This document shows, piece after piece, positions 16,739 through 24,100 of a stretch of DNA of 33,428 nucleotides (its first letter is position 1; each line of letters opens with the position of its first letter). The notes below the pieces were generated by a model. It saw only the letters and a program-made list of their open reading frames with translations, did not search any database and had not been told where the DNA came from. A program made the translations under genes and the position numbers. Source of the DNA: Prevotella sp. (lineage in GTDB: Bacteria; Bacteroidota; Bacteroidia; Bacteroidales; Bacteroidaceae); the NCBI GenBank assembly GCA_016291915.1, contig JAEEZP010000304.1, forward strand, positions 1 through 33,428. The letters are read 5' to 3'.

Positions 16739-17136
16739 GGGGTTGACTGGATTTGACAGCGGGTAGAAATGGTACGTAAGCACGCGGAGCGTCGGCTGTT
16801 TGCTCCTAAATATCAGCGGTCATCAAATTAATTGGCGAAAACAATTACGCTCTCGCTGCTTAATCGAAGTATAGTAGATTTTGAGCTTAATTCCGTCACC
16901 AGGTGATGGAACGAGACGTCGCTCAAGGGATGTTGTCCCGAATCTCCTAGAATCAGCGGCGCAGGTAAATCGGGAATAGTTCAGGCAGGCCCCGATGTCT
17001 GGATGAGATTCAGGGGATAAGGTTGCGGTTGGTGGCTTGGGTCTTGCCGTAGCACGAAAATCAAAACCAAGATAAGCGTGTAGAAAGCGTATGGTTTCCT
17101 CGTTTGGACGAGGGTTCGACTCCCTCCAGCTCCACA
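16739..17136 (+). ncRNA. ssrA: Transfer-messenger RNA (tmRNA)
   Basis: Ribosome-rescue RNA working with SmpB. The 5' end GGGGTTG (16739-16745) pairs with CAGCTCC (17127-17133) to form the tRNA-like acceptor stem. It is followed by the typical ACTGGATTTGACAGC, and the 3' part carries the T-arm sequence GGTTCGACTCCC. The tag reading frame runs from GGC at 16834 to TAA at 16861-16863 and encodes GENNYALAA, the Bacteroidales type ending in the protease signal ALAA. The discriminator A at 17134 is followed by CAA, so the CCA tail is not encoded and must be added. A one-piece tmRNA of about 396 nt is a normal size. Confidence 0.96.
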
Positions 17137-17248
17137 ATATTAAAGATATTGACAATAGATTTTGCCTTCATCTTTCTCGTAATGATTTGATACATTTATC
17201 GTTATGGAAATGTAGGCAAGTCTTTTGTTTTTATAGGCCTTTATATAG

Positions 17249-17267
17249 GTAAAACGACTTGTTTTAC
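17249..17267. repeat. Palindromic repeat, copy 1
   Basis: GTAAAACGACTTGTTTTAC: a 7-bp stem (GTAAAAC/GTTTTAC) around GACTT. With two extra bases on the left and three on the right, the 24-base block is identical to copy 2, 66 bases downstream. The stem is AT-rich and followed by a T-rich tract, so a weak terminator role for the tmRNA transcript is possible. Confidence 0.8.
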
Positions 17268-17314
17268 TTTAGTTTTAATCACCTTTTCGTATAGAAAAGA
17301 TAGCCTTTTCCAAG

Positions 17315-17333
17315 GTAAAACGACTTGTTTTAC
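17315..17333. repeat. Palindromic repeat, copy 2
   Basis: Same 19-base palindrome and flanks as copy 1. The 15-20 bases to the left of both copies are also related (ATAGGCCTTTATATAGG versus ATAGCCTTTTCCAAGG), so the true unit is about 40 bases with a variable left half. Confidence 0.8.
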
Positions 17334-17405
17334 TTTTGTATAGGTTACTATCGACCGGGCTTTTAGGTACTAAAGCTCTTGAATTCTCGTGAGAATTGGG
17401 AAGTA

Positions 17406-17480
17406 GAGGTGGTTTATCGGAATACCAGTAGGGATCGACTTATATTGATCCGGTACTTCGGGCAGGGATAAACCCTCCTC
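17406..17480. other. Long imperfect hairpin, possible structured RNA or repeat element
   Basis: The outer stem pairs GGTTTATC (17411-17418) with GATAAACC (17467-17474), extended by GAGG/CCTC after a small internal loop. Inside it, TACC (17423-17426) pairs with GGTA (17452-17455) and GGATC (17432-17436) with GATCC (17447-17451). Nested stems of this kind suggest a folded element of about 75 bases. No known family is recognised and the strand is not determined. A smaller hairpin, AATTCTC/GAGAATT, lies just to the left at about 17382-17397. Confidence 0.5.
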
Positions 17481-17496
17481 CCCAACCAAAAAATAA

Positions 17497-17526
17497 CCCT
17501 AAACTCTAAACCCTAAACCCTAAACT
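17497..17526. repeat. Heptamer tandem repeat CCCTAAA/CTCTAAA
   Basis: Four units in a row (CCCTAAA, CTCTAAA, CCCTAAA, CCCTAAA) and a partial fifth. The complementary repeat TTTAGGG/TTTAGAG occurs at 31325-31357 in the opposite orientation. Confidence 0.9.
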
Positions 17527-17531
17527 AATCA

Positions 17532-17572
17532 TGTCAACCTCATGACAACCTTTGTCAGCCTCCGACAGGTTG
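17532..17572. repeat. Two adjacent short hairpins
   Basis: TGTCA/TGACA (17532-17547, 6-base loop) is followed by AACC..TGTC/GACA..GGTT (17547-17571, loop AGCCTCC). The two loops and stems are similar (GTCAACCTC and GTCAGCCTC), so they look like a diverged duplication. Function unknown. Confidence 0.5.
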
Positions 17573-17661
17573 CAAAGCCATTACTACAAAGGGTTTTGAC
17601 AACCTTACAACCTTTTTTTACAAAACAGAATGGATCGTTTTGTGTTTTTTTGTTAGTTTTT

Positions 17662-17692
17662 TTTGAGTGTTATGATTTTTTTAGTAACTTCG
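17662..17692 (+). promoter_or_regulatory. Promoter of the GH31/esterase unit
   Basis: TTTG (17662-17665), a 19-base spacer and TAACTTCG (17685-17692), one base off TAnnTTTG. The ATG follows 23 bases after the -7 box. Confidence 0.65.
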
Positions 17693-17715
17693 CCTTCTGA
17701 TAAAAGGAAAAAGAC

Positions 17716-20037
17716 ATGAGGAAGATTTTATTCGTGATGTTACTGTGGTCGACAAGCATGGTTGCCTTCTCACAGAATGTAAAGATTGAATTCTTTACAC
17801 CAAGTATCGTGCATGTGGTAAAGGGGCAACCCACGAAGAGTCTTGTTGTTATTGCCAAGTCTCAGCAGGTATCTGTCATACGAAAAGGTAATAATATTTC
17901 AAGCAGTGAACTGACTGTGAAAACAGATGCTAAAGGCAACCTGTCGTTTTTCACATCCAAGGGAAAGTTGTTGTTAAAGGAGAAGGACTGTGATATTACT
18001 CATGCTCGTCAGACGTTCCTTCTTGATAAGGATGAGGCTGTTTATGGCTTAGGCACCGTTCAGAATGGAAAGATGAATCGCAGGGGTGAGAAGATACGAA
18101 TGGAGCAGTCGAATACAGAGGACTACCAGAATGTGTTGCAGTCGATCAAGGGATGGGGTCTCTATTGGGAGAACTATTCCCCGACCGTTTTTGAAGATAA
18201 TGCCTATGGTATGACCTTCGACTCAGAGGTAGGCGAGGGGATAGACTATTATTTTATGTATGGCGGTTCTGCTGACGGTGTAATCGCCCAGATACGTCAT
18301 TTATCCGGTGATGTGCCGATGTTCCCGTTATGGACCTACGGATTTTGGCAGTCTAAGGAGCGTTACAAGAGTGCTGCTGAGACAGAAAGCGTCGTTGATA
18401 GTTACCGTGCGTTGCAGGTGCCGCTCGACGGAATTATTCAGGACTGGCAATATTGGGGTTCCAACTATCTGTGGAATGCGATGGATTTCTTGGCAGAAGA
18501 TTTCAGGGACGGTCCTCAGATGATAAAGAATATTCATAAGAAACATGCGCATTTCATGATCTCCATCTGGGCAAGTTTCGGTCCTCAAACAAAGCAATAC
18601 CGTGAGTTGGAAGAGAAGGGTCTACTGTTGCCTATCGAGACTTGGCCACAGAGCGGTATCTCCCATATCTGGCCCCCGATGATGGATTATCCCTCCGGTG
18701 TGAAAGTCTATGATGCCTTCAGTCCTGAAGCCCGTGATATCTATTGGAAATATCTGAAGCGACTTTTCGATGCCGGTACTGACGCATGGTGGATGGATTC
18801 CACCGACCCCGATTTCTTCAATCCTAAGGAGAGTGACTACGATCATCAGGTATTTGGTGGAACATGGCGATCACAGCGTAATGCCTTTCCGCTGGAAACG
18901 GTACGAGGTGTATATCAGGCACAGCGTAAGGAGGAGAATGACAAAAGGGTGTTTATCATGACCCGGAGCAGTTTTGCCGGACAGCAGCACTATGGATCGA
19001 ACATGTGGAGTGGTGACGTTACCTCTTCGTGGGATATGCTGCGAAAACAGGTACCTGCCGGATTGAGTTTTTCGTTGACGGGAAATCCCAATTTCAATAC
19101 TGATATCGGTGGTTTTTTCTGTGGTTCCTATAATACGAAGGGTGGTGGTTCAGCTCCCCGAAATCCACAGTATCAGGAACTTTATGTGAGATGGATGCAA
19201 TATGGTTTGTTCTGTCCTGTATTACGCAGTCATGGGACGGATGCACCGAGAGAGATATGGCAATTTGGTAAGAAAGGTGAACCCGTTTATGATGCCATCG
19301 AAAAAATGATACGACTGCGCTACCGGTTCATCCCCTATCTCTATAGTGCCGCCTGGCAGGTGACATCGAATAATGGCAGTTATCTCCGTCCGTTATTCAG
19401 TGATTTTGCTGAGGATAAGATGGTGTGGAATATGACGGATGAGTTTATGTTCGGCCGCAATATCCTCGCTGCTCCCATCGTGGATCCTCAATATACGGAT
19501 GAAAAGATTCTCAGAGAAAGAGCTACGGAGGATAAAACGGAAGCAAAGGTGAAGAAGGATTATGAAAAGGTGGACTGGAGTGTTGTGAAGACGACGGAAA
19601 AGTATCTTCCTAAGGGAACCCTCTGGTACGACTTCTGGACGAATAAATCATATAAGGGTGGCCAAAAGGTTATCTTTGAGACAACTCTTGACCGTGTGCC
19701 GATGTTCGTTCGAGCAGGTAGTATCCTGCTTTTGGGACCAGAAATGCAGTATGTGGGTGAGAAGAGTTGGGATTCTCTAGAACTGCGTATCTATCCAGGA
19801 GCAGATGGTGACTTCTTACTTTATGAAGACGAGGGAGATGGTTACGACTATGAGAAAGGCGTTTATTCCACCATTTCATTTAAGTGGGACGATCAGCATC
19901 GTACTTTGTCAATCGGTGAACGTCAAGGCAGCTATCCGGGAATGCTCAAGACCAGAACCTTCATTGTTGTTAGGACGGATGGATCCAGCCAATCCGTTGA
20001 CTATGACGGAAGGGGGAAAATCATAAGAATGAATTAG
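17716..20037 (+). CDS. Secreted glycoside hydrolase family 31 enzyme
   Basis: Retaining alpha-glycosidase (alpha-glucosidase or alpha-xylosidase type), 773 residues, with a signal peptide (MRKILFVMLLWSTSMVAFSQ), so periplasmic or surface located. An N-terminal beta-sandwich (about 22-200, with YGLGTVQNGKMNRRGEK) leads into the catalytic barrel. That contains PLDGIIQDWQYWG, the nucleophile Asp361 in DAWWMDSTDPD, and the acid/base Asp434 in MWSGDVTSSWD after MTRSSFAGQQ. The C-terminal DUF5110-like beta domain contains YPGADGDFLLYEDEGDGYDY. The nucleophile context lacks the NEP of classic alpha-glucosidases, so alpha-xylosidase or another specificity is open. It is co-transcribed with the esterase 32 bases downstream. 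Together they may trim a decorated hemicellulose- or starch-type oligosaccharide (inference). Confidence 0.93.
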   Translation: MRKILFVMLLWSTSMVAFSQNVKIEFFTPSIVHVVKGQPTKSLVVIAKSQQVSVIRKGNNISSSELTVKTDAKGNLSFFTSKGKLLLKEKDCDITHARQTFLLDKDEAVYGLGTVQNGKMNRRGEKIRMEQSNTEDYQNVLQSIKGWGLYWENYSPTVFEDNAYGMTFDSEVGEGIDYYFMYGGSADGVIAQIRHLSGDVPMFPLWTYGFWQSKERYKSAAETESVVDSYRALQVPLDGIIQDWQYWGSNYLWNAMDFLAEDFRDGPQMIKNIHKKHAHFMISIWASFGPQTKQYRELEEKGLLLPIETWPQSGISHIWPPMMDYPSGVKVYDAFSPEARDIYWKYLKRLFDAGTDAWWMDSTDPDFFNPKESDYDHQVFGGTWRSQRNAFPLETVRGVYQAQRKEENDKRVFIMTRSSFAGQQHYGSNMWSGDVTSSWDMLRKQVPAGLSFSLTGNPNFNTDIGGFFCGSYNTKGGGSAPRNPQYQELYVRWMQYGLFCPVLRSHGTDAPREIWQFGKKGEPVYDAIEKMIRLRYRFIPYLYSAAWQVTSNNGSYLRPLFSDFAEDKMVWNMTDEFMFGRNILAAPIVDPQYTDEKILRERATEDKTEAKVKKDYEKVDWSVVKTTEKYLPKGTLWYDFWTNKSYKGGQKVIFETTLDRVPMFVRAGSILLLGPEMQYVGEKSWDSLELRIYPGADGDFLLYEDEGDGYDYEKGVYSTISFKWDDQHRTLSIGERQGSYPGMLKTRTFIVVRTDGSSQSVDYDGRGKIIRMN

Positions 20038-20069
20038 TTTTATGATAAGGTATTATAAGGTAAATTGAT

Positions 20070-20882
20070 ATGAAAAAGATATTCGTTGTTTTGTTGCTGA
20101 CTGCCTTGACACTGACGGCTGTGGCACAGGGTTACAAGCAGATCAATGACATCTGTTATACCAAGAAGACTGATGTCTATGCTCAAGAGCGTCTGAAGTT
20201 GGATGTTTATTACCCAGAAGGAATGAAAGACTGCCCGGTCATCGTGTGGTTTCACGGTGGAGGACTGGAAGGCGGCAAGAAAGAGATACCCAATAAACTG
20301 AAAGAGAAAGGGTATGTCGTGGTTGGTGCTAACTACCGTCTGTTGCCAAAGGTTTCGGTGGATGAAACCCTTGATGATGCTGCCGAGGCTGTGGCATGGG
20401 TATTCCGTCATGCTGAGGAGTATGGAGGTGATACACGGAAGATTGTTGTCACGGGTCATTCAGCCGGTGGTTATCTGGCGATGTTGCTGGGTCTAAACAA
20501 GGCGTGGTTGAATCATTATGCGGTGGATGCGGATGATGTGATGATGTATGTGCCGTTCAGCGGTCAGGCAGTGACACATTATAATGTGCGTAAAATGAAA
20601 GGGTTGCAGCCGTTGCAAGTGACTATCGATGAGTATGCGCCTATATTCTGGGTGCGCAAGGATTGCCCGCCGTTGGTACTTATCTGTGGTGACCGCGAAT
20701 TAGAGTTATACGGTCGTTATGATGAGAATCAGTATCTTGCCCGCATGATGAAGCTGGTGGGGCATGAACAAACCTATCTTTATGAGATTGACGGTCATGG
20801 GCATGGTAAGATGTTGGAACCTGCTTTCCATATCCTCGAGACACATCTGAGCAGGATGTTAGGTAAGAAAGTGAATCCGTGA
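20070..20882 (+). CDS. Secreted alpha/beta-hydrolase (esterase, BD-FAE-like)
   Basis: Serine esterase of 270 residues with a signal peptide (MKKIFVVLLLTALTLTAVAQ). The oxyanion-hole motif WFHGGGLEGG (60-69), the nucleophile elbow VTGHSAGGY (Ser131), an acidic residue in LICGDRELEL (Asp208) and a histidine in EIDGHGHGK (His243 or His245) give the catalytic set. The family includes carbohydrate acetyl- and feruloyl-esterases of gut Bacteroidetes. Pairing with the GH31 enzyme suggests removal of ester groups from the same glycan, but substrate is not proven. It shares the upstream promoter with the GH31 gene and ends before an AT-rich repeat tract. Confidence 0.9.
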   Translation: MKKIFVVLLLTALTLTAVAQGYKQINDICYTKKTDVYAQERLKLDVYYPEGMKDCPVIVWFHGGGLEGGKKEIPNKLKEKGYVVVGANYRLLPKVSVDETLDDAAEAVAWVFRHAEEYGGDTRKIVVTGHSAGGYLAMLLGLNKAWLNHYAVDADDVMMYVPFSGQAVTHYNVRKMKGLQPLQVTIDEYAPIFWVRKDCPPLVLICGDRELELYGRYDENQYLARMMKLVGHEQTYLYEIDGHGHGKMLEPAFHILETHLSRMLGKKVNP

Positions 20883-20884
20883 GA

Positions 20885-20929
20885 AACAATAAACAATTAA
20901 CAATAACCATTAACCAATAACCATTAAAC
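20885..20929. repeat. Degenerate AACAAT/AACCAT tandem tract
   Basis: A run of related 6-8-base units (AACAAT, AAACAAT, TAACAAT, AACCAT, TAACCAAT, AACCAT) lies immediately after the esterase stop. It is like other short repeat tracts between transcription units in this window. Function unknown. Confidence 0.7.
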
Positions 20930-20979
20930 TATAATCGGGGTATTGTGAGAGGTTAATAACTATAGAGTGTATTATATTT

Positions 20980-21567
20980 ATGGAAATTATTAGTTCATCC
21001 TATTTCATCGTTTACCTCATTATTCTCAATGTGATGACGTTCTTCGTGTATGGTCTTGATAAATTGAAGGCAAAGCGCAGGAAGTGGCGGATAAGAGAGG
21101 CGTCGTTGTTGCTGTTGGCTGTTCTCGGTGGCAGTATTGGAGCATGGCTGGGCATGAAGGTGTGGCATCATAAGACACAACATAAGAAGTTTAAGTATGG
21201 TGTTCCGCTGATTCTATTGGTACAGATTGTATTACTTTTTCTTTGTTCCTGTAGCAGTAAACAACAGTTGATGAGCGGAACAGAGGTGTTGTCATCAACG
21301 GTTGCTGAGTACTCCCCGACAGTGTTGATCGTGATGTACGACAAAGAGATTGGGAAACAACCGTTGTTGGATGCTATCAAAAAGTACAAGGCTACAATCA
21401 AATACGACTATCATCAGATTCCCGGCATGGCGATACAGAAGCCTGATGACATGACGCTTGAGGAGACAATGGCATTATTTAAAAAGGTAAAAGGTGTACA
21501 GACAGTGGAGTATGATTATGTGCATCGTCTCACGGATCCGGTAAGGCCGCGGCTTGAGACCCGTTGA
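20980..21567 (+). CDS. DUF1294 membrane protein fused to a C-terminal propeptide/inhibitor-like domain
   Basis: Residues 8-88 are a complete DUF1294 domain: span (YLIILNVMTFFVYGLDKLKA), KRRKWRIREASLLLLAVLGG, GAWLGM, the His/Lys motif HHKTQHKKFKYGVP and a last span. Ordinary DUF1294 proteins stop there. This one continues through a lipobox-like LFLCSCSS (Cys89, Cys91) into about 100 more residues. These (VLIVMYDKEIGKQPLLDAIKK.., then MTLEETMALFKKVKGVQTVEYDY) resemble the beta-alpha-beta fold of subtilisin propeptides/I9 inhibitors. The tail would be periplasmic if the last span crosses the membrane. Partner or function is unknown. A frameshift is not indicated. The gene is 97 bases from the esterase, across a repeat tract. 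Confidence 0.75.
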   Translation: MEIISSSYFIVYLIILNVMTFFVYGLDKLKAKRRKWRIREASLLLLAVLGGSIGAWLGMKVWHHKTQHKKFKYGVPLILLVQIVLLFLCSCSSKQQLMSGTEVLSSTVAEYSPTVLIVMYDKEIGKQPLLDAIKKYKATIKYDYHQIPGMAIQKPDDMTLEETMALFKKVKGVQTVEYDYVHRLTDPVRPRLETR

Positions 21568-21670
21568 ACATCTTTTCACCGATGATACCCTTCTATATCG
21601 CCAGAAAAGAAATATTGGTGGTAAAAGTTACTTTTTTTTATTTTTATCACTGATAATCAGATTTTTATTT

Positions 21671-21678
21671 TATCTTTG
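21671..21678 (+). promoter_or_regulatory. -7 box of the nim-like/sigma factor unit
   Basis: TATCTTTG matches TAnnTTTG. The ATG follows at 21709, leaving a leader of roughly 25 nt. The upstream region is T-rich without an exact -33 TTTG. An in-frame TTG falls inside this box and is not the start. Confidence 0.55.
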
Positions 21679-21708
21679 CATGTCTATTACAACAAGATAT
21701 GCAGTAAT

Positions 21709-22224
21709 ATGAGAAGGGCTGACAGAGAGATGGATGCGGCATTTGCCATGGAGGTGTTTGACAAAGCACCCTATATCACGGTGAGTTTTACCCTTCCCAA
21801 CGGAAAACCATACGGTGTGCCGTTGTCATTGGCAAGGACAGACGAGAAAACCTTCTATTTCCATGGAGCCATGGAAGGAAGAAAGTTGGATTGTATTGCC
21901 GCCAATCCGAATGTAGCCTTATCAGCTGTTACCAAGTGTGCTCCCATGGTAGGGCCGAAAGATAATAGTTTTACCCTACAGTATAAATCAGCGATGGCTG
22001 TGGGGGTGGCAGAGGTGGTCACCGACAGACAAGAGAAGATAAAAGGGCTAATGGCTATTTGTCAGCGTTTCCTCCCTCATCACATGGATGTTTTTGATGA
22101 GGCCATCGCCAGGAGCCTGGATCGTACTGCCGTGGTAAGGATTACTTTATCAGACCCTCCGACCGGAAAAAGAAAACAATACGATAACCATGGAGAAGAG
22201 ATGAAATGGGGGCGTAATTGTTAA
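21709..22224 (+). CDS. Pyridoxamine 5'-phosphate oxidase-family protein (NimA-like)
   Basis: Split-barrel flavin-binding protein of 171 residues. It begins MRRADREMD, the usual start of the NimA/nitroimidazole-resistance subgroup, and has FYFHGAMEGRKLDCIAANP, the FMN-phosphate-binding strand-helix of this subgroup. A histidine typical of the group is in FHGA. Members are FMN or heme-binding reductases or oxidoreductases, and some Nim proteins reduce 5-nitroimidazoles; drug resistance cannot be inferred from similarity alone. Start chosen at ATG 21709, since the upstream in-frame TTG is in the promoter. It ends 25 bases before the ECF sigma gene and probably shares a transcript with it. Confidence 0.85.
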   Translation: MRRADREMDAAFAMEVFDKAPYITVSFTLPNGKPYGVPLSLARTDEKTFYFHGAMEGRKLDCIAANPNVALSAVTKCAPMVGPKDNSFTLQYKSAMAVGVAEVVTDRQEKIKGLMAICQRFLPHHMDVFDEAIARSLDRTAVVRITLSDPPTGKRKQYDNHGEEMKWGRNC

Positions 22225-22249
22225 TAGGAAAAGGATATAACGAAGTACA

Positions 22250-22816
22250 ATGGAAACCCAAATGATGATAGATAAGCGAGCTGAGAATGCTCATCTTGAA
22301 TTCAAGAAGCTTTATGGGAAATACTATAAAGCGTTGGTTATCCGTGCCTTCCAGTTTGTGTCTGACCGTGCCGTGGCAGAGGATATCGTGCAGGAAGTGT
22401 TTGCCAGTATGTGGGAGCGTGACGTGGATATCAAATCAGCGTCAGCCACACATATATATCTGTATAATGGTGTGCGCAACCGTTCGTTCAACTATTTGGA
22501 GCATCAGCAGGTAGAGCGTTCGTATATACAGAAGAAAATGCAGGAAATTCCTGAGTATGACATCAACGGCAGTGATGAAGAATTACGGATCACGGAAGCT
22601 ATCTTCGATCGTATCTTCACCTATATCGATCAGTTGCCTGAGAAGCAGCGTCAGGTAATCAGACTGATGTTGGAAGGAAAGAAGTTTGGTGAGATTGTGC
22701 AGGAATTGCAGTTGTCTGCCTCCACGGTGAAGACCCATCGCAAGCGTGCGATGACTTTCTTAAAATCTAAAATGACAGCTAAAGAATACCTGTTGTTTTT
22801 GCAGTTTTTCATTTAA
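22250..22816 (+). CDS. ECF-type RNA polymerase sigma factor
   Basis: Sigma-70 family factor of the Bacteroidetes extracytoplasmic-function type, 188 residues. Region 2 is at about 16-54 (FKKLYGKYYKALVIRAFQFV, then AEDIVQEVFASMWE). Region 4 is at about 126-173 (LPEKQRQVIRLMLEGKKF, then a helix-turn-helix in ASTVKTHRKRAMTFLK). Such factors are held by a FecR anti-sigma factor and released when the SusC-like receptor with an STN domain binds its substrate. Those partners are the next two genes. ATGs at codons 5 and 6 are alternative starts. No separate promoter is seen in the 25 bases upstream. Confidence 0.93.
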   Translation: METQMMIDKRAENAHLEFKKLYGKYYKALVIRAFQFVSDRAVAEDIVQEVFASMWERDVDIKSASATHIYLYNGVRNRSFNYLEHQQVERSYIQKKMQEIPEYDINGSDEELRITEAIFDRIFTYIDQLPEKQRQVIRLMLEGKKFGEIVQELQLSASTVKTHRKRAMTFLKSKMTAKEYLLFLQFFI

Positions 22817-22865
22817 AAATATCATTTTATTCACTTTTTTTATTTTTCCTGTCATCTTTTTTATG

Positions 22866-22899
22866 AATTGTCTGTCTGAAAATAAAAAAGAAGACAATT
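22866..22899 (+). promoter_or_regulatory. Inverted repeat ending at the fecR start codon
   Basis: AATTGTCT (22866-22873) and AGACAATT (22892-22899) form an 8-bp perfect stem with an 18-base loop; the right arm touches the ATG at 22900. It could limit translation initiation of the anti-sigma factor or be a protein site. This is inference from position only. Confidence 0.5.
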
Positions 22900-24090
22900 A
22901 TGCATAAACAAGAAATAACGGATATCATTATTCGTTGTCTTTCGGGAGATGCATCGGATGCTGATCAGCAACAGTTAAAAGAATGGTTTGAAGCAGATGA
23001 GAAGCATCAGATGTTCTTTGACCGATTGGCAGCTACCCAGGATGTGGATGCACTTTATGATATCCATCATGAGGTGGATGTTGATAAGTCATGGAAGAGT
23101 TTCCTCCAGAAGTACAACTATCAGGAGCCCCAGACGAAAAAACGTAATTGGTGGCGATATGCCGCCACGATCCTATTGCTGTTTGTCGCTGGTGGTGGCT
23201 TATGGTATTTACAGTACACAAAAGTGGTTCCTCCAGTAATCTCTGAGGAGGTACAGCATGCTATGTATCAGAGTAAGGAGAGTGGCAAGCAGGCGGCAGA
23301 AGTAGATGTGCTCAGCGAGGAACTGAATAGTATTGATGAGCCGTTCGCTGTAACAGATGTTGTTTCGCAGTCCAACTCAAAGAAAGATCATTCTTCAGCC
23401 TTTACCCTTCAATCTTCTCTTTCCAAGGAGCAACTCCTAACGGCCCGCCGTATCACCACGAAACATGATAAGGAGTTTTGGGTGACTTTGGATGACGGTA
23501 CCTTGGTGCATCTTAATTACAACACTCGTTTGATTTATCCGGAGAAGTTCGGTAATTACAACCGTAATGTGATCCTTGAGGGCGAAGCCTATTTCATGGT
23601 GGCTAAGGATAAGAGTCGTCAGTTTGTTGTTCATACCCCCCAAGGAGACATCCAAGTATATGGTACAGAATTCAATGTGAAGACAATTGGATTCGAAGGA
23701 GATGAAAACGGGCTTTCCGAGACAAATATTGTTTTAGTGAAGGGTAGTGTGGGTGTCACTCCACAGAATGGCAAGGAGTTGATGATGAAGCCCGGTGAAC
23801 AGTGTAAGATCTCCGATACGCAGTGCGTGGTGGAGAATGTAGATGTAGAGCCTTATGTGGCATGGAACACCGGAACCTTTGTCTTTGAAGACTGTCCATT
23901 GGAGACTGCACTGAAGGTGCTCTCCCACTGGTATGGCTTCAATGTGGTTTATCTGAATGAGGATATCAAAAAGGAGCGTATCACCGGTGATTTCGATAAA
24001 TATATCAAGCCTAATCAGCTGTTGGATGCTATCAGTAAGTCATCCGGATTGATGATAAGAAGAGAAAATAACACCATATTTATTAAATAA
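22900..24090 (+). CDS. FecR-family anti-sigma factor
   Basis: Inner-membrane anti-sigma regulator of 396 residues. The N-terminal cytoplasmic helical domain (1-82) should bind the sigma factor encoded just upstream. One membrane span follows at about 88-106 (YAATILLLFVAGGGLWYLQY). A long polar linker (about 110-180) leads to the periplasmic FecR domain (about 187-305, with TLDDGTLVHLNYNTRLIYP, EGEAYFMVAKD and VYGTEFNVK). A C-terminal DUF4974 domain (FEDCPLETALKVLSHWYGF) follows. It receives the signal from the STN domain of the SusC-like receptor. Only 10 bases separate it from that gene. The linker is longer than in many family members. Confidence 0.93.
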   Translation: MHKQEITDIIIRCLSGDASDADQQQLKEWFEADEKHQMFFDRLAATQDVDALYDIHHEVDVDKSWKSFLQKYNYQEPQTKKRNWWRYAATILLLFVAGGGLWYLQYTKVVPPVISEEVQHAMYQSKESGKQAAEVDVLSEELNSIDEPFAVTDVVSQSNSKKDHSSAFTLQSSLSKEQLLTARRITTKHDKEFWVTLDDGTLVHLNYNTRLIYPEKFGNYNRNVILEGEAYFMVAKDKSRQFVVHTPQGDIQVYGTEFNVKTIGFEGDENGLSETNIVLVKGSVGVTPQNGKELMMKPGEQCKISDTQCVVENVDVEPYVAWNTGTFVFEDCPLETALKVLSHWYGFNVVYLNEDIKKERITGDFDKYIKPNQLLDAISKSSGLMIRRENNTIFIK

Positions 24091-24100
24091 CCTAAAAATT

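Larger units (their letters stand above)
17137..17715. other. Gene-free, repeat-rich intergenic region between tmRNA and GH31 gene
   Basis: No credible ORF is found in about 580 bases. It holds, in order, two copies of a small palindrome, a long imperfect hairpin, a CCCTAAA tract, further hairpins, a T-rich stretch and the promoter of the next gene; these are listed separately. Confidence 0.7.

Noticed and set aside
16823..17155. 110-residue ORF on the minus strand over the tmRNA gene
   Set aside because: It is antisense to a clear tmRNA with intact tRNA-like ends and tag. Its sequence is the typical false protein predicted across RNA genes.
17249..17333. CRISPR array
   Set aside because: Only two copies of a short palindrome with related left flanks, no regular spacers and no cas genes.
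21676..21711. TTG start at 21676 for the NimA-like gene
   Set aside because: It falls in the TATCTTTG promoter box, and the family start MRRADRE begins at ATG 21709.
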